Source: 2-02-FULL-55-14 sp964581115
GTDB lineage: Bacteria; Bacteroidota; Ignavibacteria; UBA10030
Assembly (NCBI GenBank): GCA_964581115.1
Contig: CAZOMY010000001.1
Span: 186,001-250,000, forward strand
DNA length: 64,000 nt
Reading direction: 5' to 3'
Shown: positions 34,910-43,730 of the stretch, one piece after another
Position numbering within the stretch: the stretch's first letter is position 1
Layout: each line of letters begins with the position of its first letter
Translations under genes and position numbers: made by a program
Notes under the pieces: model-generated
Database searches by the model: none
Seen by the model: only the letters and a program-made list of their open reading frames with translations
Told to the model about the DNA's origin: nothing

Positions 34910-37701
34910 CGGAGGTAGACGACCCGCCGCGTGCCACTAAACCCGTTCGCCTTCATCCTCACGAGATACACTCCGCTCGGGAGGCCTTGATCCTGAGCCG
35001 GACTCCAGACCGCACGGTGCCTGCCGGCTTCGTGGAAGCCTTCGGCGATCGTCGCCACGCGTTGGCCCAGGAGCGAATAGACCGCCACATCGACCTCACC
35101 GGATCCCGCCATCACGAATTCGATGGTGGTCTCCGGATTGAAGGGATTCGGATAGTTGTACGACAGACCGTATCCCTCAGGGAGTTCCAGGGAAGTGATC
35201 TGTTCCACAGTCGTCGGTATGTTCAAGTCCGCGTCCGACCTCGTGGAATACACCAGCGCCGTGTACCCGGGGACCGTGATCGAAGGGACCGTCGTCCCCG
35301 GCGATACGAAGGGGGCTTGCGTGAAAATATCATACCACATCCCCCCCGAGATCCAGGGTACCGAGGTGATCGTTGTCTCTGTCGGATTCAAATTAGCCAC
35401 CACCATCACGGAAGAGCCCGAAGTCGCATGCTCCAATCCCCAGACCAGCACCTTCTGTCCGCCGGTCTCGTAGCGATACAGCTTTCGCAGCTCGCCGCTG
35501 TGTAGCGCCGGATTCATCCGCCGTTGCCAGATGAGCGCGCGATAGTGGTACCAATGCGCGCGTCCTTCGACCGTTCCGAGGCGAGTCCAGTCCATCGGAC
35601 GGTAGGAGAGCTTTTGCCCGTCGTTCGCCCATCCCCGGGATTCGCCCGTTTCCTGACCCTGCCACAGCATCGGCACGCCGAGCGATGTGAACATGAGAAC
35701 GCCGTACAGCTTGTCCCGTTGCAGGGCCTCCGCCAACGGGCGGCTCTGCCATACATTCATCTCATAGACGAGCGATTGTTCATCATGGCTCACCGTGTAG
35801 TTGACAGGTTCAGAACGATCGGCGTAACGGGATGGCTGTGACGGCGTATCGTTGCCTGAAAAGGCTCCAAGGTCGAGCACCTGGTCTTCAAACGATGTGA
35901 GCGATTGATTTCGGAAACGAGCCTCGTCGAACACACGGTCTCGGAAGCTGTCGTGCCAGCCCCCGCTGATACCGCTGTAATAGACCAAGGCCGGGCTTTC
36001 CGGAAGGTGCTCGGCGAACTGATAAACGGTCCCTCCGTACTCACGGTCAATCCGGTTCGCCCATCCCAGGATACCTTTCGTCGTATCTCCGATGTTCCAA
36101 CCGATCCCCTGCGTGTAATCGTATCGGAAGCCGTCGATCCGGAATTCGTCAATCCACATCTTTATCGATCCATAGACATGTTCCTGCGTCTCCGGCGTCC
36201 AGTGATCGACGTCTTTGAAGAACGCCAGACCATCTTCGTTGTAGGCCCCACCCACGTTCTTGAAGTAGGGGTTGATATCCACGTTCGGAGCCATCTGCCA
36301 GAGCGGCGACGGGTCATTGAGATGATTGAAAACGAGGTCCAGAATGACCGCGATACCTCGTGCGTGCGCGCTGTCGACGAACATTTTCAGGTCGCGCGCT
36401 GAACCATACGCCGGTTCAACCGCATAGTACGAAGAGACATCGTAGCCCCATGAGAATCCGGACAGCCCCAGGTTGCCATAGTCGGTCACCGGCATGAGTT
36501 CGACGGCATTGATGCCGAGCGAATCGAGATACGGCAACAAAGCGATCATGTCCTGAAGGTTGCCACGCCGTCCGACCGCCCCCCCCGCGAATTCGGCCAC
36601 GTTCAACTCGTAAATGACAAGGTCCTTCTGCGCCGGACGCTGATAGCCCGTTGACGCCCATGCATAATCGTCCGCAGAAAGCCCTGCAGGACCCACCGTG
36701 AATCGGCTGGCCGTCCCTGTCTGGAGACGACCCCAAGAGTCTGCGACCATGGGGCCATTCCCGATTTCGAAGAGGTAATCGTAGGTTCCAGCCGGCAGTT
36801 GGACGTACGTCCACCAATCGGCCGACGAAATGTGCTTCTTCATCACGATCGGGGTCGCCGCGGCGGCCGACTGTCCGGCTGGCGCGATGCGGAGGAAGAC
36901 GAGGCTTCCGAGCGGGGACCGGAATCGGAACCCCACTGAATCTCCCGGACCCGAGGGGAGCGTGACGCCATGCTGGAGCTCAGCCGGCATCGGGGCGATC
37001 ACCAGCGAATAGCCGCCACGGGCCAGGACGATCGAATCTCCGGTGGCGAACCAAGCTTTGATCTGCACGAACCAGTTCTCACCGATGCTGGTTGGAAGAA
37101 CGTGATCGACCGTGCGCGTCGCCGACGAATACGAGCTCGTGATCTCAGCGGTGGTCAGCGGCGATGTCTGGTTCTGTCCGGTTGTCAGTTCGATCCGCGT
37201 TACGGAGTCGGTCGTGCCGGAGACCAGTCCCGCGGTAACGCGCGAGATCTGGCCGCTGCTGACGTGAGCATAGTACTGGAACCAGAATCGGTCCGTCAAC
37301 CGAAGGATCGAATTATTGTTGTCGAGCGGATTCTTTTCAGGGTTGAGCGGGTCGGAGAACCATCCGCCGGGACCGCCGCCGGCGTTGAACTTGTACTGAT
37401 AGACCGAGTCTCCCAAGGTGCGCTGTGGGTCCGAGGGCGCGTGAACCTTGAAGGTATAGGCGCGGAACCAGGCCCCCAAGTTCACGTTGAATGTCATCTG
37501 CGACACGGCGCTGTTGGGTACCCACCCGTTGAACTGTCCGGGTACGTAGTGCGTTGTCGCCGACGAGCCGTAGACGCGGAACGGCACCACAACGCTGTCG
37601 ACGGCAGCAGGCGCCGGGGCCGTCAGGGTGGCGAGGATGAGCAGGGCTCGTGTTGGCGTCTTCCAGCGGCACGCGGAAGCTCTCGGGGGCATGGAGGACA
37701 T
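34906..37701 (-). CDS. T9SS-targeted GH13 amylase/pullulanase-like protein
   Basis: 931 residues from ATG 37701 (ATG 37692 also possible). After a signal peptide come an N-terminal beta module ('GQFNGWVPNS'), further beta domains with an E-set-like fold before the barrel, then GH13 with region I 'DLVFNH' near 455, nucleophile Asp528 in 'IDGFRYDY', Glu564 in 'QFAEHLP' and Asp640 in 'VSHDEQ'. The tail holds 'YNYPNPFNPETTIEF' and ends 'VYLR', a type A sorting domain, so it should be exported to the cell surface. It starts 4 bases after DUF5989. Confidence 0.92.
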   Translation of the reverse strand: MSSMPPRASACRWKTPTRALLILATLTAPAPAAVDSVVVPFRVYGSSATTHYVPGQFNGWVPNSAVSQMTFNVNLGAWFRAYTFKVHAPSDPQRTLGDSVYQYKFNAGGGPGGWFSDPLNPEKNPLDNNNSILRLTDRFWFQYYAHVSSGQISRVTAGLVSGTTDSVTRIELTTGQNQTSPLTTAEITSSYSSATRTVDHVLPTSIGENWFVQIKAWFATGDSIVLARGGYSLVIAPMPAELQHGVTLPSGPGDSVGFRFRSPLGSLVFLRIAPAGQSAAAATPIVMKKHISSADWWTYVQLPAGTYDYLFEIGNGPMVADSWGRLQTGTASRFTVGPAGLSADDYAWASTGYQRPAQKDLVIYELNVAEFAGGAVGRRGNLQDMIALLPYLDSLGINAVELMPVTDYGNLGLSGFSWGYDVSSYYAVEPAYGSARDLKMFVDSAHARGIAVILDLVFNHLNDPSPLWQMAPNVDINPYFKNVGGAYNEDGLAFFKDVDHWTPETQEHVYGSIKMWIDEFRIDGFRYDYTQGIGWNIGDTTKGILGWANRIDREYGGTVYQFAEHLPESPALVYYSGISGGWHDSFRDRVFDEARFRNQSLTSFEDQVLDLGAFSGNDTPSQPSRYADRSEPVNYTVSHDEQSLVYEMNVWQSRPLAEALQRDKLYGVLMFTSLGVPMLWQGQETGESRGWANDGQKLSYRPMDWTRLGTVEGRAHWYHYRALIWQRRMNPALHSGELRKLYRYETGGQKVLVWGLEHATSGSSVMVVANLNPTETTITSVPWISGGMWYDIFTQAPFVSPGTTVPSITVPGYTALVYSTRSDADLNIPTTVEQITSLELPEGYGLSYNYPNPFNPETTIEFVMAGSGEVDVAVYSLLGQRVATIAEGFHEAGRHRAVWSPAQDQGLPSGVYLVRMKANGFSGTRRVVYLR

Positions 37702-37705
37702 CGGC

Positions 37706-37864
37706 CTAGAAGAGTGTATAAATGAACGGAGCCAGCGCCGAGCCCTGGGCGAAGACGACGACGGCGCTGAGGATGAGAAGGATAACGGCAAGCGGGAGCA
37801 GCCACCAGGTCTTCCGTCGGCGGAAGTAGGCGATGAACTCGCGAAGGACGAACAATCGAGACAT
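37706..37864 (-). CDS. DUF5989 small membrane protein (SxtK-like)
   Basis: 52 residues: 'FIAYFRRRKTWWLLPLAVILLI' with one transmembrane helix and a short C-terminal 'GSALAPFIYTLF'. The pattern (FLRRRKKWWLxP-like) is the DUF5989 family, which typically follows a carbamoyltransferase and an SxtJ protein; SxtK of the cyanobacterial sxt cluster belongs to this type. ATG at 37864, 13 bases after the carbamoyltransferase. Probably a membrane partner of the transferase; no catalytic residues. Confidence 0.85.
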   Translation of the reverse strand: MSRLFVLREFIAYFRRRKTWWLLPLAVILLILSAVVVFAQGSALAPFIYTLF

Positions 37865-37877
37865 GGGCCGGCTGACG

Positions 37878-39614
37878 TCAGTCAAGTTGGATGGAGGTGG
37901 CGCCGAACCGTCCGGGATCGAGCGCCGGCGCCGATGTCTTTGAAACAAAGTAGTGGCCCATCGCCAGAGAATCAATATTGGTTGCGTAGAAGCACCGCAA
38001 GGCGTCGCGCGGCGAGCAGACGATGGGCTCTCCGCGCACGTTGAATGATGTGTTGATCAGGACGGGCACCCCCGTCCGTTCACCGAACGCAGTAATGAGT
38101 CGGTGAAAGACCGGCGAGTGCCGTCGCGACACCGATTGTGTTCGTGCCGAGCCGTCGACATGCGTCACCGATGGAAGCGGCACCCGCCCCGGTCGAACCC
38201 GGCAGGTCACCAACATGTACGAATCGGGCACTCCATCGAACCAATCGCCGAACGCTTCTTCCGTGACGGCCGGGGCGAACGGCCGAAAGCTCTCGCGGAA
38301 TTTGATCTTGAGATTGACCCGCTTCTGGTTGTCGGGATTGCGGGGATCCGCCAGGATCGATCGAGAACCCAACGCTCGGGGCCCCCACTCCATGCGCCCG
38401 TGAAACCACCCCACAACTTCTTGACGCTCCAGCGCATCGACGGTTCGAGCGATCAACTCGTCCTGCGACAGTCGCTCGGATGGGATACCATGCTCGGCGA
38501 GAAGCGCACCGATCGCATCATCGCTGTATTCCGGTCCCCACGCCACGCCATCCTGATGCCAGGAGCGGGGTTGCTTGAGCACCGAATGCCAGATGTCAAG
38601 CGCGGCACCGAGAGCGCCTCCGGCATCGCCGGCCGCGGGCTGAACGAACAGCCGCCGAACATTTGCATGGCGCAGGATCTGTTCGTTGGCCACGCAGTTC
38701 AGAGCGACCCCTCCGGCGAGGCAGAGGTCCGGAAGTCCGGTCGTGCGAACGATATCGCGAGCGGCGGCGACCATGATCTGGTTCGTGACCTCCTGAATCG
38801 ACGCTGCGATGTCCTTGTGCTCCTGCGTGAGGGCGCTCTCAGGCTCACGGGTCGGAAGGCCGAATAGCTCCTCGAATGACCGACGGATCATCCGCAAGCC
38901 GGAGGCGAACGCAAAGTGACGCATGTTCAATCGCAGACCGCCGTCGTCACCCCATTCCACCAGTTCCCGCCTGATCAGGTCCGCGTAGCGTGGGCGGCCA
39001 TACGGCGCGAGTCCCATCACCTTGTATTCCCCGCTGTTCACACGAAACCCAAGGTATCCGGTGAAGGCCGAGTACAACAAGCCGAGAGAATGCGGGAAGT
39101 GCGTCGCTTCGGTCAGGACCAGTTCATGTCCTTTTCCCCAACCGCGGGTCCCCGTTTCCCATTCCCCGACACCGTCCACCGTCAAGATCGATGCCTCCTC
39201 GAATCCGGATGCAAAGAACGCGCTGGCCGCGTGCGACCGATGATGACCCGAGAACAGCAGTGATCCGTCGAAACCCAGCTCTTTGCGGATCAGCGACGGA
39301 AGCCACAGCTTCTCGCGCATCCAGACCGGCATCGCCGTGAGGTATTGTCTGAAGTTCGCCGGCGCCATGGCGACGACGGTCGTCAGGAGCCGCTCAAACT
39401 TCAGGAACGGCTTTTCATAGAAGACCACATGGTCGACCTCGTCGATCGTCAAGCGGCCGGCCTCCAGACAGTATGCCACGGCATGACGTGGAAAGCCGGG
39501 GTCGTGCTTCCTTCTTGTGAACCGCTCCTCATGCGCACCGGCGACGGGGATCCCGTCGACCAGCAGCACCGCGGCCGCATCGTGATAATAGGCCGATATC
39601 CCGAGGATCCGCAT
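37878..39614 (-). CDS. NodU/CmcH/SxtI-family O-carbamoyltransferase
   Basis: 578 residues. It begins 'MRILGISAYYHDAAAVLL', then 'FSGHHRSHAASAFFASGF', 'CLAGGVALNCVANE', 'EWGPRALGSRSILADPR' and 'NTSFNVRGEPIV', matching the N-terminal Kae1-like and C-terminal carbamoyltransferase domains. These enzymes move a carbamoyl group from carbamoyl phosphate, via carbamoyl-AMP, onto a hydroxyl of a sugar, antibiotic or toxin. The longer frame to 39899 overlaps two genes; the ATG at 39614 is 2 bases after SxtJ. The acceptor here is unknown; a surface glycan is the simplest guess. Confidence 0.93.
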   Translation of the reverse strand: MRILGISAYYHDAAAVLLVDGIPVAGAHEERFTRRKHDPGFPRHAVAYCLEAGRLTIDEVDHVVFYEKPFLKFERLLTTVVAMAPANFRQYLTAMPVWMREKLWLPSLIRKELGFDGSLLFSGHHRSHAASAFFASGFEEASILTVDGVGEWETGTRGWGKGHELVLTEATHFPHSLGLLYSAFTGYLGFRVNSGEYKVMGLAPYGRPRYADLIRRELVEWGDDGGLRLNMRHFAFASGLRMIRRSFEELFGLPTREPESALTQEHKDIAASIQEVTNQIMVAAARDIVRTTGLPDLCLAGGVALNCVANEQILRHANVRRLFVQPAAGDAGGALGAALDIWHSVLKQPRSWHQDGVAWGPEYSDDAIGALLAEHGIPSERLSQDELIARTVDALERQEVVGWFHGRMEWGPRALGSRSILADPRNPDNQKRVNLKIKFRESFRPFAPAVTEEAFGDWFDGVPDSYMLVTCRVRPGRVPLPSVTHVDGSARTQSVSRRHSPVFHRLITAFGERTGVPVLINTSFNVRGEPIVCSPRDALRCFYATNIDSLAMGHYFVSKTSAPALDPGRFGATSIQLD

Positions 39615-39616
39615 GG

Positions 39617-39865
39617 TCAAAATGGATGCCGGCGTTCGTCCAACGTTGGCTCGTCCCGTTCGCGCAACTGCCACGTCGACACAAAGGTTGTGCGGCGCAG
39701 CATAAGGGGATCCTTGCGAAGGATCCACCAAACCGCCCGGGTCGGAAGGACGACGATGAGGTAGACTGCCGTCAATAAGACCGTCGTGTTGATGAGGCCG
39801 AGGACATGCGCAAACCGCATCCATGCGGAAACGAAGGTCCTCCACCCTTTCTGCCACACGTTCAT
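39617..39865 (-). CDS. SxtJ-like small membrane protein
   Basis: 82 residues with one or two hydrophobic stretches ('LINTTVLLTAVYLIVVLPTR') between a helical N-terminus ('WQKGWRTFVSAWMRFAHVLG') and a charged tail. The 'FAHVLGxIxTxxLL' pattern and position before a carbamoyltransferase match SxtJ. ATG at 39865 overlaps the stop of the SGNH/TPR gene (ATGA). Function unknown; likely a membrane adaptor for the carbamoylation step. Confidence 0.82.
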   Translation of the reverse strand: MNVWQKGWRTFVSAWMRFAHVLGLINTTVLLTAVYLIVVLPTRAVWWILRKDPLMLRRTTFVSTWQLRERDEPTLDERRHPF

Positions 39866-41868
39866 CGTTTTCCTCCCGGCGCCTGCCGCTTCCGCACAAA
39901 AGCCAGGAAGGTGCGTCCCTGCTCGAATTCGGGGTGTGCTTCTACGAGCGCCTCGGCCAGTGACCTCGCCCGCTCGGCATGGCCGCCGCGGAGCGTGGCA
40001 AGGGCGATAGCCAGCTTGATCTCTGGAATGCGCCCGGCCTCCAATTGACCCGTTCGGAGCGCTTGCGTCAGGCATTCCACAGCAACGTCATGCTGTCCCT
40101 TTTCGTAGGCGATCTCGCCGAGTTTCAGGTGTGCGGTTGCGGTCGGCTCCACGGCCAGTGAGCGTCGGAACATCGCCTGAGCGCCTTCGAGATCCCCTGC
40201 GCGTTGCAGGACCACTCCCAGCCGCAGGGTGGGCGAGACATTGTAGGGTGTCGCTGCCATCAGGGCACGATACTCATCCGCGGCTTCCGGTAAGCGTCCC
40301 GAGCGTTCATACGCTTCCGCGGCACGTACATGCAGTGCCTCCCACGTAAATTCTTCGCGAAGGAACCGGAGCGCCAGTTCTTCCTCCCATGTCGATGCCT
40401 TCAGATCGGCGAGCGTCAACCCCTTCGTCGTAAATGGCCAACTGTTGACCAGGATCTGGATGCGGTAGGCTGCAACGATCGAATCGACTCGTGTGACGTT
40501 CGGCGGTACCTTGACAGCCTCCGGGCCCGCGACGGGGATCCCCTTCTCGCTCAGCACCGCAAGGACTGCCGACTCGACGGCGTCTGCAATGACCGTGTAG
40601 CCATGGAGGTTTGGATGCACGTGCTCCAGCAGATACTCCCTCCCGATGATCCCATGTGGAGCGCGCCGGACCATCACCGACTCTGCATCAGCGATGAGAA
40701 TACCGGGGCGACCCGAATATGAGCGAAGCAGTTCATTGAAGACCGATGGGGCCCTGAATCGCACACCATCGAGATCTCTCGCCCGACGATACCAGTCGTC
40801 GGCGGCCTTCCAATTGCCGCGAGACGCTTCAACGCCAGCGCGGCGGAAGGCCAATCCGGCATGGAGTGTCTCGGACGGTGCCCATGCGGCCAACAGTGCC
40901 GTCGCAGTAGCATGATCAGATCGCAAGAGCGCCGAATCGATCCTCATCAGGTCGTCTTTGACGCGGTCACGCTGCTCGGGCGTCCATGTCTCAGGCTCTA
41001 CAGAATGCAAGGGCGGCAGGTCCTTGAGATTGCTGACCAGCGTCGTCAGGATCACCGGCACGTGCCTGGAAGCCGCACCGTCCAGCAGCGCTTCGAGATT
41101 GGCTTGATAGGTGGCCTTTCCCCGCTCGTACATCGGCGAACCGAACGGGATCGCCGTTTCGCGGGCCATCAGTTCCATCAATGTCCCTGTCCGGTTCGAG
41201 GCATCCCCGCCGATCGACCGTGCCAACGACGTCACCACCGACTTGAACGCAAGGAAGAGTCTCGAGTTGTGGAGCGCAAGATACGTGCGAACGATCCATC
41301 TCGCCGAACCGACGAACTGGGAGGACCCTACGCCCAGCGCTCCGTAGTATTCGTTGTGGCCGGTGTAGACGATGAGCAGGTCAGGATCTTCCTCCAGGCT
41401 TCTGAGGCCGAAATCGAGCACCGTATGCGAGGTCACGGCCGTGACCCCAAGGTTCACCATTTCGATCGTGCGGTCCGGATATCGCTCACGGAGCCGGTCG
41501 CGTATCATGGCCGGGAACGAGCCATTCATCATGTAGGGGTACCCGAGCGTACTCGATGCGCCGAGAGCGAAGATGCGGATCGTTCCAGGGGCTTTCCGTG
41601 CCCGGAAGAGATCCGTAGCCGTGCCCGGTCTGATCGCCAGCGTCGGGAAGTATGGCGAGGTGGCGGCGGGATCGATGGTGCGATAGACAACGCCGTTGAC
41701 GGTCTGTTCCTGAAACAGGTCCGTCGACTCCGGATGGTAGAACAGTCGGGCCAGCAGCTCGCCGGCGGCAAGGAGCGCGAAGGGAAAAAGCACGACCAAT
41801 GCGGCGTAGAGACGCCGCCGGGCCGCCGGTACTTCGCCGAGGTCCATTGTTGATGGCGTGCGGGTCAT
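39862..41868 (-). CDS. SGNH/GDSL hydrolase-like protein with C-terminal TPR repeats
   Basis: 668 residues. One N-terminal membrane anchor ('LYAALVVLFPFALLAAGELL'), then an SGNH fold: block I 'ALGASSTLG', block II 'NLGVTAVTS', block III 'YTGHNEYYG', block V 'HVHPNLHGY', followed by TPR helices in the last 200 residues. Block I has GAS instead of GDS, common in this subfamily. SGNH proteins of exopolysaccharide loci act as acetyl or carbamoyl hydrolases or transferases; the sxt cluster carries a GDSL protein (SxtL) at the same kind of place. ATG at 41868 overlaps the previous stop. Confidence 0.85.
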   Translation of the reverse strand: MTRTPSTMDLGEVPAARRRLYAALVVLFPFALLAAGELLARLFYHPESTDLFQEQTVNGVVYRTIDPAATSPYFPTLAIRPGTATDLFRARKAPGTIRIFALGASSTLGYPYMMNGSFPAMIRDRLRERYPDRTIEMVNLGVTAVTSHTVLDFGLRSLEEDPDLLIVYTGHNEYYGALGVGSSQFVGSARWIVRTYLALHNSRLFLAFKSVVTSLARSIGGDASNRTGTLMELMARETAIPFGSPMYERGKATYQANLEALLDGAASRHVPVILTTLVSNLKDLPPLHSVEPETWTPEQRDRVKDDLMRIDSALLRSDHATATALLAAWAPSETLHAGLAFRRAGVEASRGNWKAADDWYRRARDLDGVRFRAPSVFNELLRSYSGRPGILIADAESVMVRRAPHGIIGREYLLEHVHPNLHGYTVIADAVESAVLAVLSEKGIPVAGPEAVKVPPNVTRVDSIVAAYRIQILVNSWPFTTKGLTLADLKASTWEEELALRFLREEFTWEALHVRAAEAYERSGRLPEAADEYRALMAATPYNVSPTLRLGVVLQRAGDLEGAQAMFRRSLAVEPTATAHLKLGEIAYEKGQHDVAVECLTQALRTGQLEAGRIPEIKLAIALATLRGGHAERARSLAEALVEAHPEFEQGRTFLAFVRKRQAPGGKR

Positions 41869-43658
41869 GGAACAGGCGGGCCAGAATCCTGCATTCGATC
41901 GATCCAATCGGTCTGGGGCCGCACGAACGGGACGGCGAACATGCGACCGCCGAATCCGAGGAGTCGATAGGTCATCATCGGGGTTGACGAGACCTTCAAC
42001 GACCTGAGACGGTCGTCATAGACCTCGATCCGCTCCGAACGGGCAAGGCGTGCGACCACTTCCGCCGTCGCCCGGCGCACCTTCTGCTTCGTGACGACCA
42101 CGGCGATGGAATCGTAGAGCCCCGAGGGAAGCTCGGGGACGAAGCGCTCAAGCAATTGTACCGATAGGGCGATCGAGTCGACGACCGTCACCTTCGACCA
42201 CTGACCCGTCGAGAGCGGCCATGCCGCCACCGCCACGATCCCCAGTCGGTCGACCGGTTCATTCCGGTATTCGCGGATGCTGACGCCCCGAGCGGACACC
42301 GGCACCGAGTCCCGCGGCACTCCCGCGGCAGCGTCAACAAAGACCGCGACGTCGGTGACCGACGATCCGGTAGCCACGCGAACCGACAGCCGGGGTTGCG
42401 GGAACGAACGATCGGTCGCGCCGATCGCGCGATACACATCAAGGTCCGTGGCCTTCGTCTGAGAGGTCACACGCCGGACCATTTCCTCCGAAAGGTAGTG
42501 GTCCCTCCACATTTCCAGCTGCCGGACAACCTGTGGGCGGCCGTCGAGCCCACGTTCCAAGGCGATCGTTTCCAAGAGGTCCCGAAGCACCCATTCCCGG
42601 ATGATGCCATTCAGATGGCGCTCCAGCGCCGGAAATCGCATGTCCTCGAAGCGTGCGCCGGAGGCGTACAGCCGGTCAAGACCCTCCTCGACGGACAACC
42701 ATCGATCCCCCATCACTGCAAGCGTATCTCCAGGCTCGTTGTCCAGGATGGATCGTGCCGATGCATACGAATCAGCCGACAGCGTGGGAGACCCATCTCG
42801 CGTTTCGCGTCTCAATGCATCGCGAAGCGCGTTCGCGAGCCGACGGATCCCCTGCCTGCGGCCATAGCCGGTCACGTTCTTCAATGTTGTGCCGAGAAAT
42901 TCGTCGAGCCGTTGTTCCTCGCGGCGCAATCGAAGCCGCGATTCGACGTACGACCGCAACGCAGTGGGATCCTGGGCTACTCGTTGCTCGTCGCGTGACT
43001 CGTCCAAGACACCGATCAGGAACCACCCGACCGACGAACCAACTACGTCCGAGACCTTCCCGACCTTCGTTCCGTAGGTCGTCGCTTCCAGCGCGGTCTC
43101 CGCCTCTCCCCAGCGGACGGAGATCGTGTCCACCAACAATGATGCCGAGCAGGCACCGGAAACGAGCTCGGCGAGCGTCGAGACTTGGGAGCGCAGAGAA
43201 TCGAGGAGCCGGCGATCGTCGCTGAAAACGTAGACAACGGTCCGCAACATTCGCGCCATCTTGATCGACGCTGCTATCTGGGCCGCCGGCACCGAAACGA
43301 CACGCTGGACCTCGTCCCGGTACAGCTCGTCCCGCGCCAACAATCGGCGGACATTCTCCATCGCGCGGACGATCGTTTCGCTCTGATCGATGCCGTATCG
43401 CTGGGCGTTCGCAGCCAGGAGCTTTTCCGCTACGAGCGAAAGAAGGAACTCCTGCTTGGCCGATTCCAAACCTCCCGCGCCTTGTCGATGGATCCCGGGC
43501 ATCAATTCGAAGCGCTCCACATACTCCTGCTCCGTGACCACCTCCGATCCGACGCGGGCAAGGATGGCCGGCTCCCCGTCGGCCGACTGAGCGTCGAGGA
43601 TCGAAACCATCGACGCCAGCACAGTGAAGGTGATGCGTGCGGACCGGAGGATCGTCAT
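41865..43658 (-). CDS. SurA-like periplasmic foldase (N-terminal domain only recognised)
   Basis: 597 residues with a signal peptide ('FTVLASMVSILDAQSADG'). The mature start 'ILARVGSEVVTEQEYVERFELMPG' is the SurA/PrsA chaperone N-terminal pattern, and long charged helical regions follow. I could not recognise an intact parvulin (rotamase) domain, so it may be a chaperone without isomerase activity. It sits between the huge surface protein gene and the SGNH gene and may help outer-membrane or secreted cargo fold. ATG at 43658. Confidence 0.68.
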   Translation of the reverse strand: MTILRSARITFTVLASMVSILDAQSADGEPAILARVGSEVVTEQEYVERFELMPGIHRQGAGGLESAKQEFLLSLVAEKLLAANAQRYGIDQSETIVRAMENVRRLLARDELYRDEVQRVVSVPAAQIAASIKMARMLRTVVYVFSDDRRLLDSLRSQVSTLAELVSGACSASLLVDTISVRWGEAETALEATTYGTKVGKVSDVVGSSVGWFLIGVLDESRDEQRVAQDPTALRSYVESRLRLRREEQRLDEFLGTTLKNVTGYGRRQGIRRLANALRDALRRETRDGSPTLSADSYASARSILDNEPGDTLAVMGDRWLSVEEGLDRLYASGARFEDMRFPALERHLNGIIREWVLRDLLETIALERGLDGRPQVVRQLEMWRDHYLSEEMVRRVTSQTKATDLDVYRAIGATDRSFPQPRLSVRVATGSSVTDVAVFVDAAAGVPRDSVPVSARGVSIREYRNEPVDRLGIVAVAAWPLSTGQWSKVTVVDSIALSVQLLERFVPELPSGLYDSIAVVVTKQKVRRATAEVVARLARSERIEVYDDRLRSLKVSSTPMMTYRLLGFGGRMFAVPFVRPQTDWIDRMQDSGPPVP

Positions 43659-43730
43659 GGGAGGATTACCGTGAGAACAGACAAGGCGGGGCTTGCGCCC
43701 CGCCCTGTCGTGGACCTGCATGCTACGACA

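Noticed and set aside
37706..41868. Saxitoxin biosynthesis, suggested by the SxtI/J/K/L-like genes
   Set aside because: None of the scaffold-forming or tailoring genes of that pathway is present; these four families occur widely in polysaccharide loci.
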